From positions 11,507,592 through 11,571,591 of the forward strand of contig OY855916.1 of NCBI GenBank assembly GCA_963693305.1: a stretch of 64,000 nt of DNA, in the 5' to 3' direction. Source of the stretch: Meandrina meandrites. Lineage: Eukaryota > Cnidaria > Anthozoa > Scleractinia > Meandrinidae. Of the stretch, positions 21,264-32,584 are shown in pieces (the stretch's first letter is position 1; each line of letters begins with the position of its first letter). The translations under genes were made by a program, and so were the position numbers. The notes beneath the pieces were generated by a model. The model was not told the origin of the DNA and made no database searches. It worked only from the letters and a program-made list of their open reading frames with translations.

Positions 21264-23069
21264 GTTCAAACAGACAGAACAATAAAGACACTTTGTTCGA
21301 GAATGGTTCAGTAATGCTATATGCTTTCTTTTCAAGACGTCTTTTTATGGCATGGAAATCGATATCTGTCAGCAATCTTCCCCGGAGTTTGTGTGCTTCT
21401 CTTATTAAGTACTTGAAGAGGGCTGATCCAGATTTTGCTACGAGTTTTCTTTCAGGTTAAAATAGAGTATAGTATTGTCTTTTGTACTAATAGTTTACGG
21501 TATGTCGAAGTAAAGTCTCAAAAATGGTATTGAGAATCACATATGTTTACCCTTTTACGTAGCTTTTGTGACAGAAAAGTTAACCCTCCCATAAACCTTA
21601 TTCACCTGAGTAACCCGTTAAAATTCTTAGATAAATCTAGCGTTTGGTGGCAACCTAGTTCCCAGTGCTTTCCCCTGGTTGGTTTGGTGGGTCTGTTCAA
21701 AATTTTGAAAGGCTCTTTTAAATACCTAATTGACAGCTTTTCCTATCTTTTTCTGTGCTTCAACTCTTGAAATGCCTTCCCTTTACATACGACCTGAAAC
21801 AGGTATCTCTTTTGGGCAGATCCCGGCCCAGTATAGTCCGGTGTGGAGAGTACCCCTCCTCTGATAGTTGTAACATTCCTACTTAAACAGAACAGAAACA
21901 TTCTCTCCTACCATGTTTCGAGATTAAAAGTGATGTAAGTAGAAGCAGAACTTTTTGGTTTCGTCAAATATACATATCCGTGGACTGAGATTTAAGGGAT
22001 AAGCCTGCGATCAGGCGTTCTTTGTCTTCACGGCAAAAAAAAGAACGCCTGATCGCAGGTTAGTACAGGATGGAATCTTTGTTCATAAATTCATGTGATA
22101 AACACATCAGTGAATGCCAGCAGCAAATGCATTCAGTGCTGGAGTAATTCAACAACATTACCAGGAATTGTGTTTCTGCGATAACAAAAAATTGGATCAA
22201 ATACAAGCACGAACGAGGGATGAAACCATGATTATCTGCCCGCCAAGCCTCATCAGCATGTACAAAATCGATACAAAAGAATTTGAACTCCAAACTGAGG
22301 TCTGACGGGCAATTAACATGATAAACATAAAAGAATACTAAACAACGTCATAAAGGTTCGTTCATTCGAGATTACTTTAGATTACTGTGCCTTATTGTTA
22401 GACTGTATGCTCTAAAATTAACACAAGATCAAACTAGAAATAAGTTTGTATTTGAAGAATGAAAACGTGCATTTTTGGAAAAGTGTAAATGATGCACATA
22501 AATCAGAAGATAGGCTTCAGTGTTTTGTTACCTTCTTGATGCCCAAGTCGACGATGCTAAAGGCCTTGTCACGTGACAACAACTACAAACCTTGCAGCTT
22601 TTGAAAACAGATCGAATTAACGCTGTCGCAAAAAAGTTTGGTAACAATCGTTTCACTTATCCAGAACTCGCATGGTTCGTGGTTCTTAGTAGATCATAGG
22701 CCTTTTTCTTACGAGTGAAAAAAGAAATTGGAAACGGAGGATAGGGACGACAGGGAAAGAGAGAGGACTCTTGGCTTTTACACATCATGCACGGAATACA
22801 AAAACTGCAAGTTGTTGAAATTATTAATGGCAGGGTAGTTCTGATGAAACCTCAAATTATTGTAATAATTCTAATTCTAAGCAGATAAATTAAGTGTATT
22901 TTATATATGTCTTGTCTATAATTTATTATTAGCTGCTTTTAATTCAAAAATCTCAATAAGCGACTTCTATAGTACACTTCTACGTTTTATAGATAACCAT
23001 TTGCTATCTGTAAACGATAAAATATTTATTGTTAATAATGGGTGATTATTTTGTTTGATTTTGGTATTC
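21264..23069. other. Upstream region of CTHRC1-like gene 1, no further gene seen
   Basis: Short ORFs on both strands lack any recognisable domain. The only structured element is a hairpin at 22004-22059. TATA-like and A/T-rich tracts are common, but none can be assigned as the promoter. Confidence 0.4.
22004..22059. repeat. Hairpin, 20-bp perfect arms
   Basis: CCTGCGATCAGGCGTTCTTT (22004-22023) is mirrored exactly at 22040-22059, with a 16-nt loop between. The arm itself contains TGCGATC/GATCGCA. It is probably a MITE remnant. Confidence 0.85.
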
Positions 23070-23300
23070 TTACCTTACAAAAACATGGAAATCATGATAT
23101 AGTATTGTTTCAAGACCACGAGCAAATAATGTTTTTGGGTCTTGCACAGTAACATGATACACTGGGACAAAAACACTCAGTGAAATGCAACACTGCAGTC
23201 TGTATCCTGTACATCGAGCAAAGCCAGTTTCCATTGAATCTACCACTTGACTGGCAAAACTTATCGTTAAAGGAGTATCTTTATACATACGAGTGCTATT

Positions 23301-23481
23301 TGTTGAAAACTGGGACCGAGCTTGTCACGTGACTTACACGATTTGACCCCCCTCGAACACTGAACTGAAAGGAACGAATGCAAAACTGATGCGAAGTCGT
23401 TGTTCTTGAATTGTGTTCTGGAGTTTTGTCTTTGAATAGAGTCTTTATCTACGAAAGTGTCGTTTGAATACGTTTTCTACA
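23301..23481 (+). repeat. BEL/Pao 5' LTR, 181 bp
   Basis: It starts TGTTGAAAACTGGGACC and ends CGTTTTCTACA. It matches 28318-28520 except for three substitutions and the C-run length (6 here against 28). Confidence 0.95.
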
Positions 23482-23483
23482 TT

Positions 23484-23501
23484 TGGTGCCGAGACCCGGG
23501 A
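23484..23501 (+). other. Primer-binding site of the BEL/Pao element
   Basis: TGGTGCCGAGACCCGGGA starts two bases after the 5' LTR and begins with TGG, the complement of a tRNA 3'-CCA. Which tRNA is used cannot be told without a search. Confidence 0.8.
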
Positions 23502-23596
23502 ATCGAAACTGGGATTCTAGCGTTGTGAAGAACGTCTCAAAGGAAGATGTTGTGAAGTCAAAGCTGCACTAGCTGAAGGCACGTGGGCCACAAATT

Positions 23597-24851
23597 ATGC
23601 CGCCGAAATTGAAGAATTTGAGAAAATTTTGCGATGGTCATCGAAAGTTCGTCCAGAAAACTATCGAACAAGCCAAAGGGCTAATCTCTGAAGGCAATTC
23701 CATCGAAGTGAAAAGGCTGAAATTTCTTCGAACCGCCCTTGAAACGAAAATGTCGGAGCTTCAATCGCTCGACCGCGAAATTGTGGAGCTGGTGGACGAC
23801 GTAAAAACTATCAATACCGAAGTCTCTGAGAGCTGTGAGATAATGAGTTCCATTCAGGAGTGTATTGTTGAGTTAGAATCTGTTTTGGAAGCTCAAGAAA
23901 TGCAGGGTAAGAGTCAGGAATTCCCTTCTGTGGCGCAACCTCCTCCTTCCGAAAGCGCGGGAACTTCTCAAGATCACGTTTCGAAAGCAAGGTTGCCGAA
24001 CCTCGAGCTTAAGAAGTTTCACGGAAATCCCATACACTGGTATCCCTTTTGGGAATCTTTCGAGTCTGCGGTTCATAAGAACCCAAATTTGTCTTCAGTG
24101 GATAAATTCAATTATTTGCAGTCACTTCTTACTGGCACCGCGCGTAGTACGATCGCTGGTCTGGCCCTGACGAGTGCAAACTACGAAAAGGCAGTTGGAC
24201 TGCTTAAACAAAAGATTCGGAAATCGACAGATAGTGATCTCCAGCCACATGGAAGTGCTCACTAAACTCCCCAAGGTGGAATCGATAAGCGAAGTAAAGA
24301 AACTCCGAAGCTTGTACGACAGAGTGGAATCTCATGTTCGTGGATTGGAAAGTATGGAAATCTCATCCGAGATGTATGGTTGCTTCTTGACACCAATCGT
24401 TATGCAGAAATTACGGGAGGAATTTCGGATCGCTATCACACGAAATTTGGAATCGGAGACATGGAATCTGAAAGATATTTTGGGTGAATTTCACAAGGAA
24501 CTGCAACTGAGAGAACAATGTCTTGTCAATAACAAGGATTCCAGGCCTTCACATCAGAGAGGTGAGTCGCCATTTTCTACATCAGCTTTGTACACTGACA
24601 GTTCTGAGAACAAACAGTCTCCTCGTGTTTGGTGCTCATTCTGTAATCAAAATCATCAGAGCTCTAAATGTAATGTTGTCACAAGTATTGAATCTAGAAA
24701 GGAAGTTCTTAAAAGGAAGGGCAAGTGTTTTCTCTGTCTCAAGCAAGGACATTTGGCACGTAACTGTCAAGCACCTATGAAGTGTCTTAAATGTCAAGGT
24801 GCCCATCATGTAGCAATTTGTGGTAACCCTGATCCAACCCTGGGTGGGTAA
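23597..24851 (+). pseudogene. BEL/Pao gag (frameshifted)
   Basis: The reading frame from 23597 encodes a coiled-coil N-terminus (about residues 1-100) and a capsid-like block (LPNLELKKFHGNPIHWYPFW and following). It then shifts frame near 24205-24215 and continues in the frame open from 24174 to 24851. That part carries three Cys/His zinc knuckles (CSFCNQNHQSSKC, CFLCLKQGHLARNC, CLKCQGAHHVAIC) expected to bind RNA in the particle. A TAA at 24849 separates gag from pol in the same frame. The product would normally assemble the virus-like particle. Confidence 0.85.
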
Positions 24852-24863
24852 GATCGAAAACAT

Positions 24864-27800
24864 GTGGCCAGTGTCTCTACTAGTATGTATGTGGATCAGT
24901 CTAGAGGGTCGGTGTTGTTGCAAACCGCAACCGCTGAAGTTGTGCGTCCGGATAATGACAGTTTTCCCCTAAGTGTTCGTCTGGTTTTCGACTCATGCAG
25001 TCAGCGATCATACATGACTAAGGACCTTAAAGACAAACTGGGGTTATCAGTAATTGGTAGAGAGTCACTAATCAAAACCTTTGGTGAGTCTGACGCCAGG
25101 CTACGAACATGTGAAATTGTTCAAGTGGGTATCAAAACCAGATGCGATGCAATTGGAGACATAGGAGACATTGAGAAAGCTTTTCTAAATGTTTCAGTTC
25201 ACCCCAAAGATCGTGACTATCTTCGTTTCCTGTGGGTTGATGATATCACAAGCAGCCACCCGAGCCTACAAGTTTATCGATTTGCAAGAGTTGCATTTGG
25301 CGTCTCCGCAAGTCCGTTCCTATTAAATGCAACAATTCGTCATCACTTGACTTCTGCTGACATCCCCAAAGAATTTGCTGAGAGAGTTCTGAAAGGTCTG
25401 TATGTGGATGACTTTGTTGGTGGAGATGATTCTGACAATTCTGTTTTCGAGATGTATGAGAATCTGAAGTCATCCTTCAAGAGCGGAGGCTTCAATATGA
25501 GAAAATGGGTCTTAAACTCTGAAGCCCTTCAGGAAAGAATTGAACAATCTGAAAGCCAGTCTTCTCAAGTTACAAGCAAGTCTGTCAAGGAGCACCCTGT
25601 TCAAGAGGAAGATCAAACCTTCTCGAGTTCCCTGTTTGAGACGTCAAAGAACCCCAGCACAGCAAAACTGAAAGTACTGGTAGTTGGATGGGATAGACAA
25701 AATGATTTGTTACTCTTGGATCTGGCCTCTCCACTAGAAACTAGCAATACTTGTCCGGTTACGAAGAGAGCAATTCTTGGTACAACAAGCAAGTTGTATG
25801 ATCCCCTGGGGCTAATTAGTCCAGTCATCATTCTACTGAAGATCATCTTTTAATCTATTTGCAAGACAAGAGTGGGTTGGGACGACCCTGTGGATTCATT
25901 CATCCATGAACAGTGGTTAAAGCTTGTTCAAGATGCTAAGAAGGTGGGGGTAGTGGAAGTGAGGAGACACTACCACCTTGACTTGTCATCAGGAGATTTA
26001 CGAAGCATTCAACTCCATGGTTTTGCCGATGCAAGTGAGAAAGCCTATGGAGTAGTTGTGTATTTACGCCTTGAAACAACTACTGGAACTGTCTTCACCC
26101 AGCTTGTGTCGTCAAAAACCAGAGTTGCTCCGATAAATGGAGAAACCATACCTCGACTGGAGTTATTAGGTGCTCTTGTTCTGGCCCGATTGGTCAATAC
26201 TGTGTTGACAGCATTTGACGGAACATTGAAAGTTGATGCTGTGTTCTTCTGGTCAGATTCGCAAATTGTTCTGTGGTGGATTCGGGGTGTAAACAGAGAA
26301 TTCAAGCAATTCATTCAAAACAGAGTGGTTGAGATCCGTCGACTTACAAAGCCAACTCAGTGGAATTATTGCCCCACAGAATCCAATCCAGCTGACATCT
26401 GCTCACGTGGTACGATGACCTCGAAACTGATCACCAACCAATTGTGGTGGAGTGGTCCTGAGTTCCTTAGAAAGGAAAAGGAGTGGTGGCCAAGTCTTAC
26501 AATGAACTCTGCTGAAGTCACAAGTGACAAGTGACGATTCAGATCCTTGCCTAGAACTGAAGAAGGGAAGCTGTAACAGCCACACAAAGCAGCATGATGG
26601 TACAGTTCTTTCAAACATTGCCTCTGGAGAGGTGACGTCAGAAAAGTCACTAAATCTTGACTGCATCATTCCCTTGGAAAGGTTCAGTAGTCTTCAAAGA
26701 CTTATGCGAGTCACTTCATATGTTCTGCGATTTGTTTCTAATCTCAAGCAAAGTAAAATGAAGAAGAGGTTAGTGGATGGAGTAATAAGGCATGAAGAGG
26801 TGGATTGTCCAAGAGAGCTTTGGATCAAGGAGGTTTAGAAATCTGTATACAACAACAAGAACTTTGACCAGGTCAAGATCTCATTATCACTGTTTACAGA
26901 TGACAAGGGAATTCTGAGGTGTAGTGGTCGTCTTAAAAATGCCCCGATTCCGTATGATGCTCGTTTTCCAATATTCCTTCCAAGATGTTCACGACTAACT
27001 TACCTAGTGATAAATGATTGTCATCTCAAGGTTCTTCACAATGGTGTGAGGGACACTCTCACAGAGCTAAGGTCAAGATTCTGGGTAACAAAGGGAAGGC
27101 AGACTTTGAAAACTGCGATAGGAAAATGTTCTGGTTGTAAGAAGTTAGAGGGCAGAAGCTATGCAGTTCCTCCTCCCCCACCACTTCCTAAATTTCGATT
27201 GAGCGATGACTTTGCATTTACTCGAGTAGGAGTGGACTTCGCTGGGCCCATGTATGTCAAGGGTGTATTCTCAAAGAATGGAGATTTGAACAAGGTCTAT
27301 ATAGCTTTGTTCACGTCCGCTGCAACCCGAGCTGTTCATCTGGAACTTGTCCCAAATCTGAGTGCGGAAAGTTTTATCAGAGCCCTTACTCGCTTTAAAA
27401 GGAGACGAGGAATTCCTGTCTTGATTGTCAGTGACAATGGGAAAACATTTAAGGATTCAAGAGTGCAGACATATTGTCAGCGCGACGGTACACAGTGGAA
27501 GTTCAATGTCGAAGCAGCCCCTTGGTGGGGTGGTTTCTTTGAACGTCTAGTAAAATCAGTCAAGTTGAGTTTGAAGAAGGTCATACGAAATGCCCGGGTA
27601 AACTATGACGAGCTGTCTACTGTCCTTGTAGAAGTGGAAGCAGCCTTGAATTCACGACACTTGACATATGTCTTCGATGAAATGGAGGAACCATTAACAC
27701 CTTCACACCTGATTGTGGGCCGCAGAATTTTGTCAGTACCATCAAAGAACTCATCGAACGAAGTTGATCAAACTGAGGGAACACTTACAAGAAGAGCCAA

Positions 27801-28206
27801 ATTCTTACAGCGAACACTGGATCATTTTTGGAACCGATGGAAGTCTGAGTATCTCACACAACTTAGGGAATACCATCGCTACTCAAAGAGAGCAAATTCT
27901 GTCCGTAAAGTGCAAGTGGGAGATATTGTGGGTCTACATGAGAACAAAACCCCGAGACAGCAGTGGCGGCTTGGGAAGATCGAACGATTACTTCCTGGTC
28001 GAGATGGTCATGTTCGAAGTGCAGTGGTGAGAGTCAAGTCTGGTAATTCGCCAACCGAGGAATGGAGACGCCCATTGCAGAGGCTCTATCCCCTGGAAGT
28101 GAGGTTTGATAATGGAACTGCCAACCCTGTGCCCCGAGTGGCAAATGTTCCTGTTACAGTAGTGAGGGACGAGGATGTCCCAGTTGTCGTCGTAAATTCT
28201 GACTAA
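24864..28206 (+). pseudogene. BEL/Pao pol: protease, RT, RNase H, integrase (broken)
   Basis: The frame opens in the aspartic protease (DSCSQRSY at about 24990, Cys where Gly is usual). Near 25140-25160 it jumps straight into the middle of reverse transcriptase (DIEKAFLNV), so the protease end and RT start are deleted. The RT catalytic YVDD box is at about 25400. RNase H follows (HGFADASEKAYG, FWSDSQ). Integrase has a His/Cys zinc region (about 27016-27150) and a DDE core (VGVDFAGP, VSDNGKTF, WGGFFERL). Stops at 25851 and 26836 are in frame. A 7-bp tandem duplication (ACAAGTG twice) near 26520 shifts the frame. Confidence 0.9.
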
Positions 28207-28306
28207 GATAGATGTATTGAGTTCATTCTGTTATATAGTGTTTATGCTCGTAAGATTGTTTCAACTTTAAATGAACTTTGAACTTTGATTGATGACGTCA
28301 ATCAAC

Positions 28307-28317
28307 GCGGGGGAGTG
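28307..28317 (+). other. Polypurine tract of the BEL/Pao element
   Basis: GCGGGGGAGTG immediately precedes the 3' LTR, the position at which plus-strand DNA synthesis is primed in LTR retrotransposons. Confidence 0.65.
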
Positions 28318-28520
28318 TGTTGAAAACTGGGACCGAGCTTGTCACGTGACTTACACGATTTGACCCCCCCCCCCCCCCCCCCCCCCCCCCCTCGAACACT
28401 GAACTGAAAGGAACGAATGCAAAACTGATGCGAAGTCGTTGTTCTTTAATTGTATTCTGGAGTTTTGTCTTTGAATAGAGTCTTTATCTACGAAAGCGTC
28501 GTTTGAATACGTTTTCTACA
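28318..28520 (+). repeat. BEL/Pao 3' LTR with 28-C run
   Basis: It matches the 5' LTR and contains an uninterrupted run of C at 28364-28391. This is either a true expansion or an assembly/sequencing artefact. Confidence 0.95.
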
Positions 28521-28582
28521 CTATTTTTATTACAAGTTCCATGAAATTCTCAACATACATTTCATAACAATGCAACAAAACA

Positions 28583-31500
28583 TTAAGAGACGGTCTCTGT
28601 AATTTCGGTCTGCTCGATCTGGCTTGAAAAATAGATTTCGCTTATTTCTTGTGTGTTGCAAGACTTTCATGTACTTATACTAAAACCACAATCCGCTTGA
28701 CCAGATCGTTTATTTTTTTCGAGTTTTTTTAAAAGGATTTTCGGTTCACCCAAACGAGCGCCCGTAACGACCAATGTCAGGGCTTAAATTTACCACAACT
28801 TTCAAGATGAATTAAACAAAACCGAATACCCTCTGTACCAAAAAAACACCACAGCCAGTTATATTATGTCTTCTTGATTTATCACACTGACTTTCATGAA
28901 CATTGACTTAAATCAAGCCAACAACAAGACATTAACGACACCCCTATCACACACTTTGATGAAACACGCGAAAACGGATCAGATTCAAACTTTATTTTTG
29001 AAAAAGTGAGACGGTCTATTTGAGTCAAACCAACGCAGCCGAAAAGTAGATACAAAAGACAATGTCACTACAGAAAGAAACCTTGCGGTATCGTCTTATT
29101 GAAACATTTATAGCTGTGCAAACTTGCCAAATTTCGACGATCTTCATGTTTGCAGCCATTTTGAGGTACTCGTCAGGACGAAGCGTTTCATCAACTTGCC
29201 TCGCAGGCGTATCTACAACCATCAAAAATAAAGAAAAAGTTAATATAAAGGCATTACAGTTCAAATGAAAAAGTTAAAATCGTGTTTAAAAACGGAAACT
29301 AGACTTAAATTTCAATCATTTCTGGAGATGAAAGATAGGTCATCATTGTTCGAATTTCATTCGATGATTCCACAAGACATAACAGTATCTGACACGCAAA
29401 CTTCGACTCGATGTAGCGTTTGAATCAGGTAAAGGTAGTTACCTCGCAATTTCCCTTTCTTCCATGCGTACAGCGAAGTTGTTTTAACGACAAAACGTCG
29501 AACATCGGCGAAGAAGCAAACGAACCGGTCATGTTTATCTATCGGTACATACCTTATGTATGGGGTATCGTGTTGTACCGTACAGTGCCTCATTCGAGCC
29601 TCATACATGAAGGAGTGACCGCGAAGCCGATTCTTCGGTTGCTGTTCGACGTTCAACATTTTGCAATGCAAAATCTTCGCTGTGTGCCGGCAAGGAAGGG
29701 AAAGGACGACGTTACTACCTTAACCTGATTCATATGCTACATCAGGTCAACTAAGTTTTCGTGTCAAATATTGTAATTTCTTGTGGAATCATCGAGTGAA
29801 ATTTCGAACAATGATGACCCATCTTAGATCTCCAGAAATGGTTGAAATGTAGGTCGAGTTTCCGTTTATAAACACGATTTTAACTCTTTCATTTGACCTG
29901 TAATACATTTATATTGACTTTTTCTTTATTTCTGATGGTTTTAGATACATCTGTGAGGCAGGTTGATGAAACGCTTCGTCCTGACGAGTACCTCAAAATG
30001 GCGGCAAACATGAAGATCGTCGAAATTTGGCAAGTTTGTACAGCTTTAAATATTTCAATAAGACCAGACCACAAGGTTTCTTTCTGTAGTGACATTGTCT
30101 TATGTATCAACTTTTCAGCTGCGTTGGTTTGATTCAAATAGACCGCCTCACTTTTTCAAAAATAAAGTTTGAATCTGATCCGTTTTCGCGTTTCATCAAA
30201 GTGTGTGATACCGGTGTCGTTAATGTCTTGTTGTTGGCTTGATTCGAAGTCAATGTTCATGAAAGTCGGTGTGGTAAATCAAGAAGACATAATATAACTG
30301 GCTGTGGTGTTTTTCTGGTACAGAAGTTATTCGTTTTTGTTTAATTCATCTTGAAAGTTGTGGTAAATTTAAGCCCTGACATTGGTCGTTACGGGCACTC
30401 GTTTGGGTGAACCGAAAATCCTTATAGTGCGGCTACTATTACCGGGGTCACCCAGACAAAGTTAACCAATCACAAAGCAGAACGGAAACAATAGATTTCA
30501 ACATTTTTAACTTCAGCCAATGAAATGTCAAATACAGAACAATGAAATTTCAACTTGTTCGTTCGGCACCAAAACGGATCGATACAAATTTTGGCTGTAA
30601 GGCACTGAGTTTTCAATTAACTTCGATTGTATCCCTTTTGAACTTGAGTAGTTGTGACAGCAACATTTTGAAGGTAAATATTAGCGATGTTTATGAAAGA
30701 GAAATTCGAAACAGGGAAAGCAACGACCGTATTGTTTGTCTCAACTATTGCGTGGCGGAGTTCGCTCGTGACAATTTCAAGTTTTCTCTACGCCATCAAC
30801 TGGAGTTTTGGTAGTACCATTTGGAAAATGAATACAAATAATGCTACCGAGGGAAGACTTTCTTCACGGCATAACCTACCAGTGAAAGCTAAGATTCCAA
30901 CTTTTTGTGTTTGAGAAAATAACAATACTGAATTTCAATTTGTTCACTCTTGAAGTCCGTGAAGCTTATGCAGTTTATGCTGAATATAGCATTAGCTAGC
31001 GTTGACGCTTAGAATTAAAAATTTGAGAAGTTTTACATGCTGTCAATGAATGTCACTTGTCATGCAAGTTTAATTTGCAAGAATCGATGTCAATCTCTGT
31101 GAAAGCAGTGAACGCGACGGCTTTTTGTTTGGCAAATTGTGTGGCGGAATTTGATTCTCGAAAAAAAAAATCTTAACCGCCGGCCGTTTCACTATTTTCT
31201 TGCAAATGTGACAATGCCGGACACAGGACGAATTCCGAACAGGAAAATAGGTTTTGTTTTCAACACTGACTAGCATACAAGTGAAATTGCTCTATAAACC
31301 TTTCTACGAAATATATTCCTTCACAAGCTCAGCGTCGAGTTGCTGGTCTCGGAAGAGGAAACCATTGAAGTGTTGAGATGCTAGAGAAAAGCGGGCGGTG
31401 GTTAAGTTTGAAAATTCAAATAGGCCACGTATCGTGCAACAGTTGAGACAAACGGTACGGTCGTTGCTTTCCCTGTTTCGAACTTCTCTTTCATAAACAT

Positions 31501-31894
31501 CGCTAATATTTACCTTCAAAATGTTGCTGTCACGACTACTCAAGTTCAAAAGGGATACAATCGAAATTAATTGAAAACTCAGTGCCTTACAGCCAAAATT
31601 TGTATCGATCTGTTTTCGTGGCGAACGAACAAGTTGAAATTTCATTGTTCTGTACTCGGCATTTTATTGGCTGAAGTTAAAAATGTTGAAATCTATTGTT
31701 TCCGTTCTGCTTTGTGATTGGTTAACTTTTTCTGGGTGACCCCGGTAATAGTAGCCGCACTGTAAAAACTCGAAAAAAATAAATGATCTGGTCAAGCGGA
31801 TTGTGGTTTTAGTATAAGTACATGAAAGTCTTGCAACACACAAGAAATAAGCTAAATCTATTTTTCAAGCCAGATTGAGCAGACCGTCTCTTAA
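28583..31894. mobile_element. TIR element A with TTAA ends (host of nested element B)
   Basis: TTAAGAGACGGTCT at 28583 is mirrored by AGACCGTCTCTTAA ending at 31894. The terminal 145 bp (28583-28730) pair with about 31763-31894. After element B the left arm resumes at 30424 (TAGTGCGGCTACTATTACCG) and pairs with about 31400-31763. Reunited, the arms exceed 500 bp. TTAA at both ends suits a piggyBac-type target duplication, but there is no transposase and no CCC terminus. The ORFs at 30542-30814 and 31304-31645 are mirror images of each other and not genes. Confidence 0.75.
28733..30423. mobile_element. Foldback element B (~0.7 kb arms) nested in element A
   Basis: The left end AAGGATTTTCGGTTCACCCA is mirrored by CCGAAAATCCTT ending at 30423. 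Arms run about 28733-29445 and 29717-30423 around a unique centre of about 270 bp. The two 79-codon ORFs (minus 29025-29264, plus 29893-30132) are the same translation read from each arm. They encode a hydrophobic start but no known domain. Confidence 0.8.
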
Positions 31895-32029
31895 GTTTCG
31901 CGAGTTTTTTTTACGAAGTCTACAACATGTTTACACGTTTATAGCCTTACACATTCTCATAGCTAAATGACATTTCACCAACATCAGACGAAGACAAAAG
32001 CCGCGATCACAATAGTGAGCACTGATTAA

Positions 32030-32389
32030 TTAGGACTGGGGCCTAGATACTTCCTCGATCATTATCCGGGATACCGACTGCCATCCAGTGTAAGCGTCAC
32101 CCGTATAGCCTGGACACGATCCTACCCATAATTCCACTCTAACCGTGCCTTGTGGGATGTTTTCACAGTATCCTTCAAATGATCGATGATGAAGCAGATT
32201 GGGATTTCCAGCAGATGATGGCCAACTGTTGTACACAGCAGCTTCGATTGTCATTGGTCCGCTGCATTCATTACCATTGAACTTGAAGAACCACCGGTTA
32301 CACTTATACGAGGTGCCGTGGACTCTCATATTCCCCTGGAATGACACTTTGATCGCTGTATCAGACTGCAACTTGTTAAACGAGCAGTC
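32030..32389 (-). CDS. CTHRC1-like gene 2, terminal exon
   Basis: This 119-residue exon is nearly identical in sequence and splice phase to 19669-20025 (the same RWFFKFNGNECSGPMTIEA and TGWQSVSRIMIEEVSRPQS blocks, the same TTCCAG then GAC acceptor). Unlike gene 1 there is no AATAAA overlapping the stop. No collagen exon or signal-peptide exon is visible upstream on the minus strand (higher coordinates). That side is occupied by a LINE fragment, a PLE and the Polinton, so the missing exons may lie past 64000 or be lost. It may be a real gene split by repeats or a duplicated exon fragment. Confidence 0.7.
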   Translation of the reverse strand, partial: DCSFNKLQSDTAIKVSFQGNMRVHGTSYKCNRWFFKFNGNECSGPMTIEAAVYNSWPSSAGNPNLLHHRSFEGYCENIPQGTVRVELWVGSCPGYTGDAYTGWQSVSRIMIEEVSRPQS

Positions 32390-32584
32390 CTGGAACGAAA
32401 GAAAGCGAAACGAATCAGTTGCATGTCCATAAATGTAAAGTGACGTAATCTGTGTCATATTACCCTGAAATCGACCTGGATAAATTTTCACTGTATTTTT
32501 TAATCTTTCTGAAACACTTTTAACATATTTATCGGTGTGGCATTGATGACCGTTCTCCATACTTGTTGAAACCCGCATTATTTT

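Larger units (their letters stand above)
23301..28520 (+). mobile_element. BEL/Pao LTR retrotransposon (defective copy)
   Basis: Two LTRs beginning TGTTGAAAAC and ending TTTTCTACA bracket gag and pol in the order gag, protease, reverse transcriptase, RNase H, integrase. The order and the sequence blocks are those of the BEL/Pao superfamily. The 5-bp flank CTATT occurs at 23296-23300 and 28521-28525, the expected duplication size. LTRs differ by about three substitutions plus a poly-C expansion, so insertion was fairly recent, yet pol is internally deleted and carries several stops and frameshifts. This copy cannot make a full polyprotein. Confidence 0.95.
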
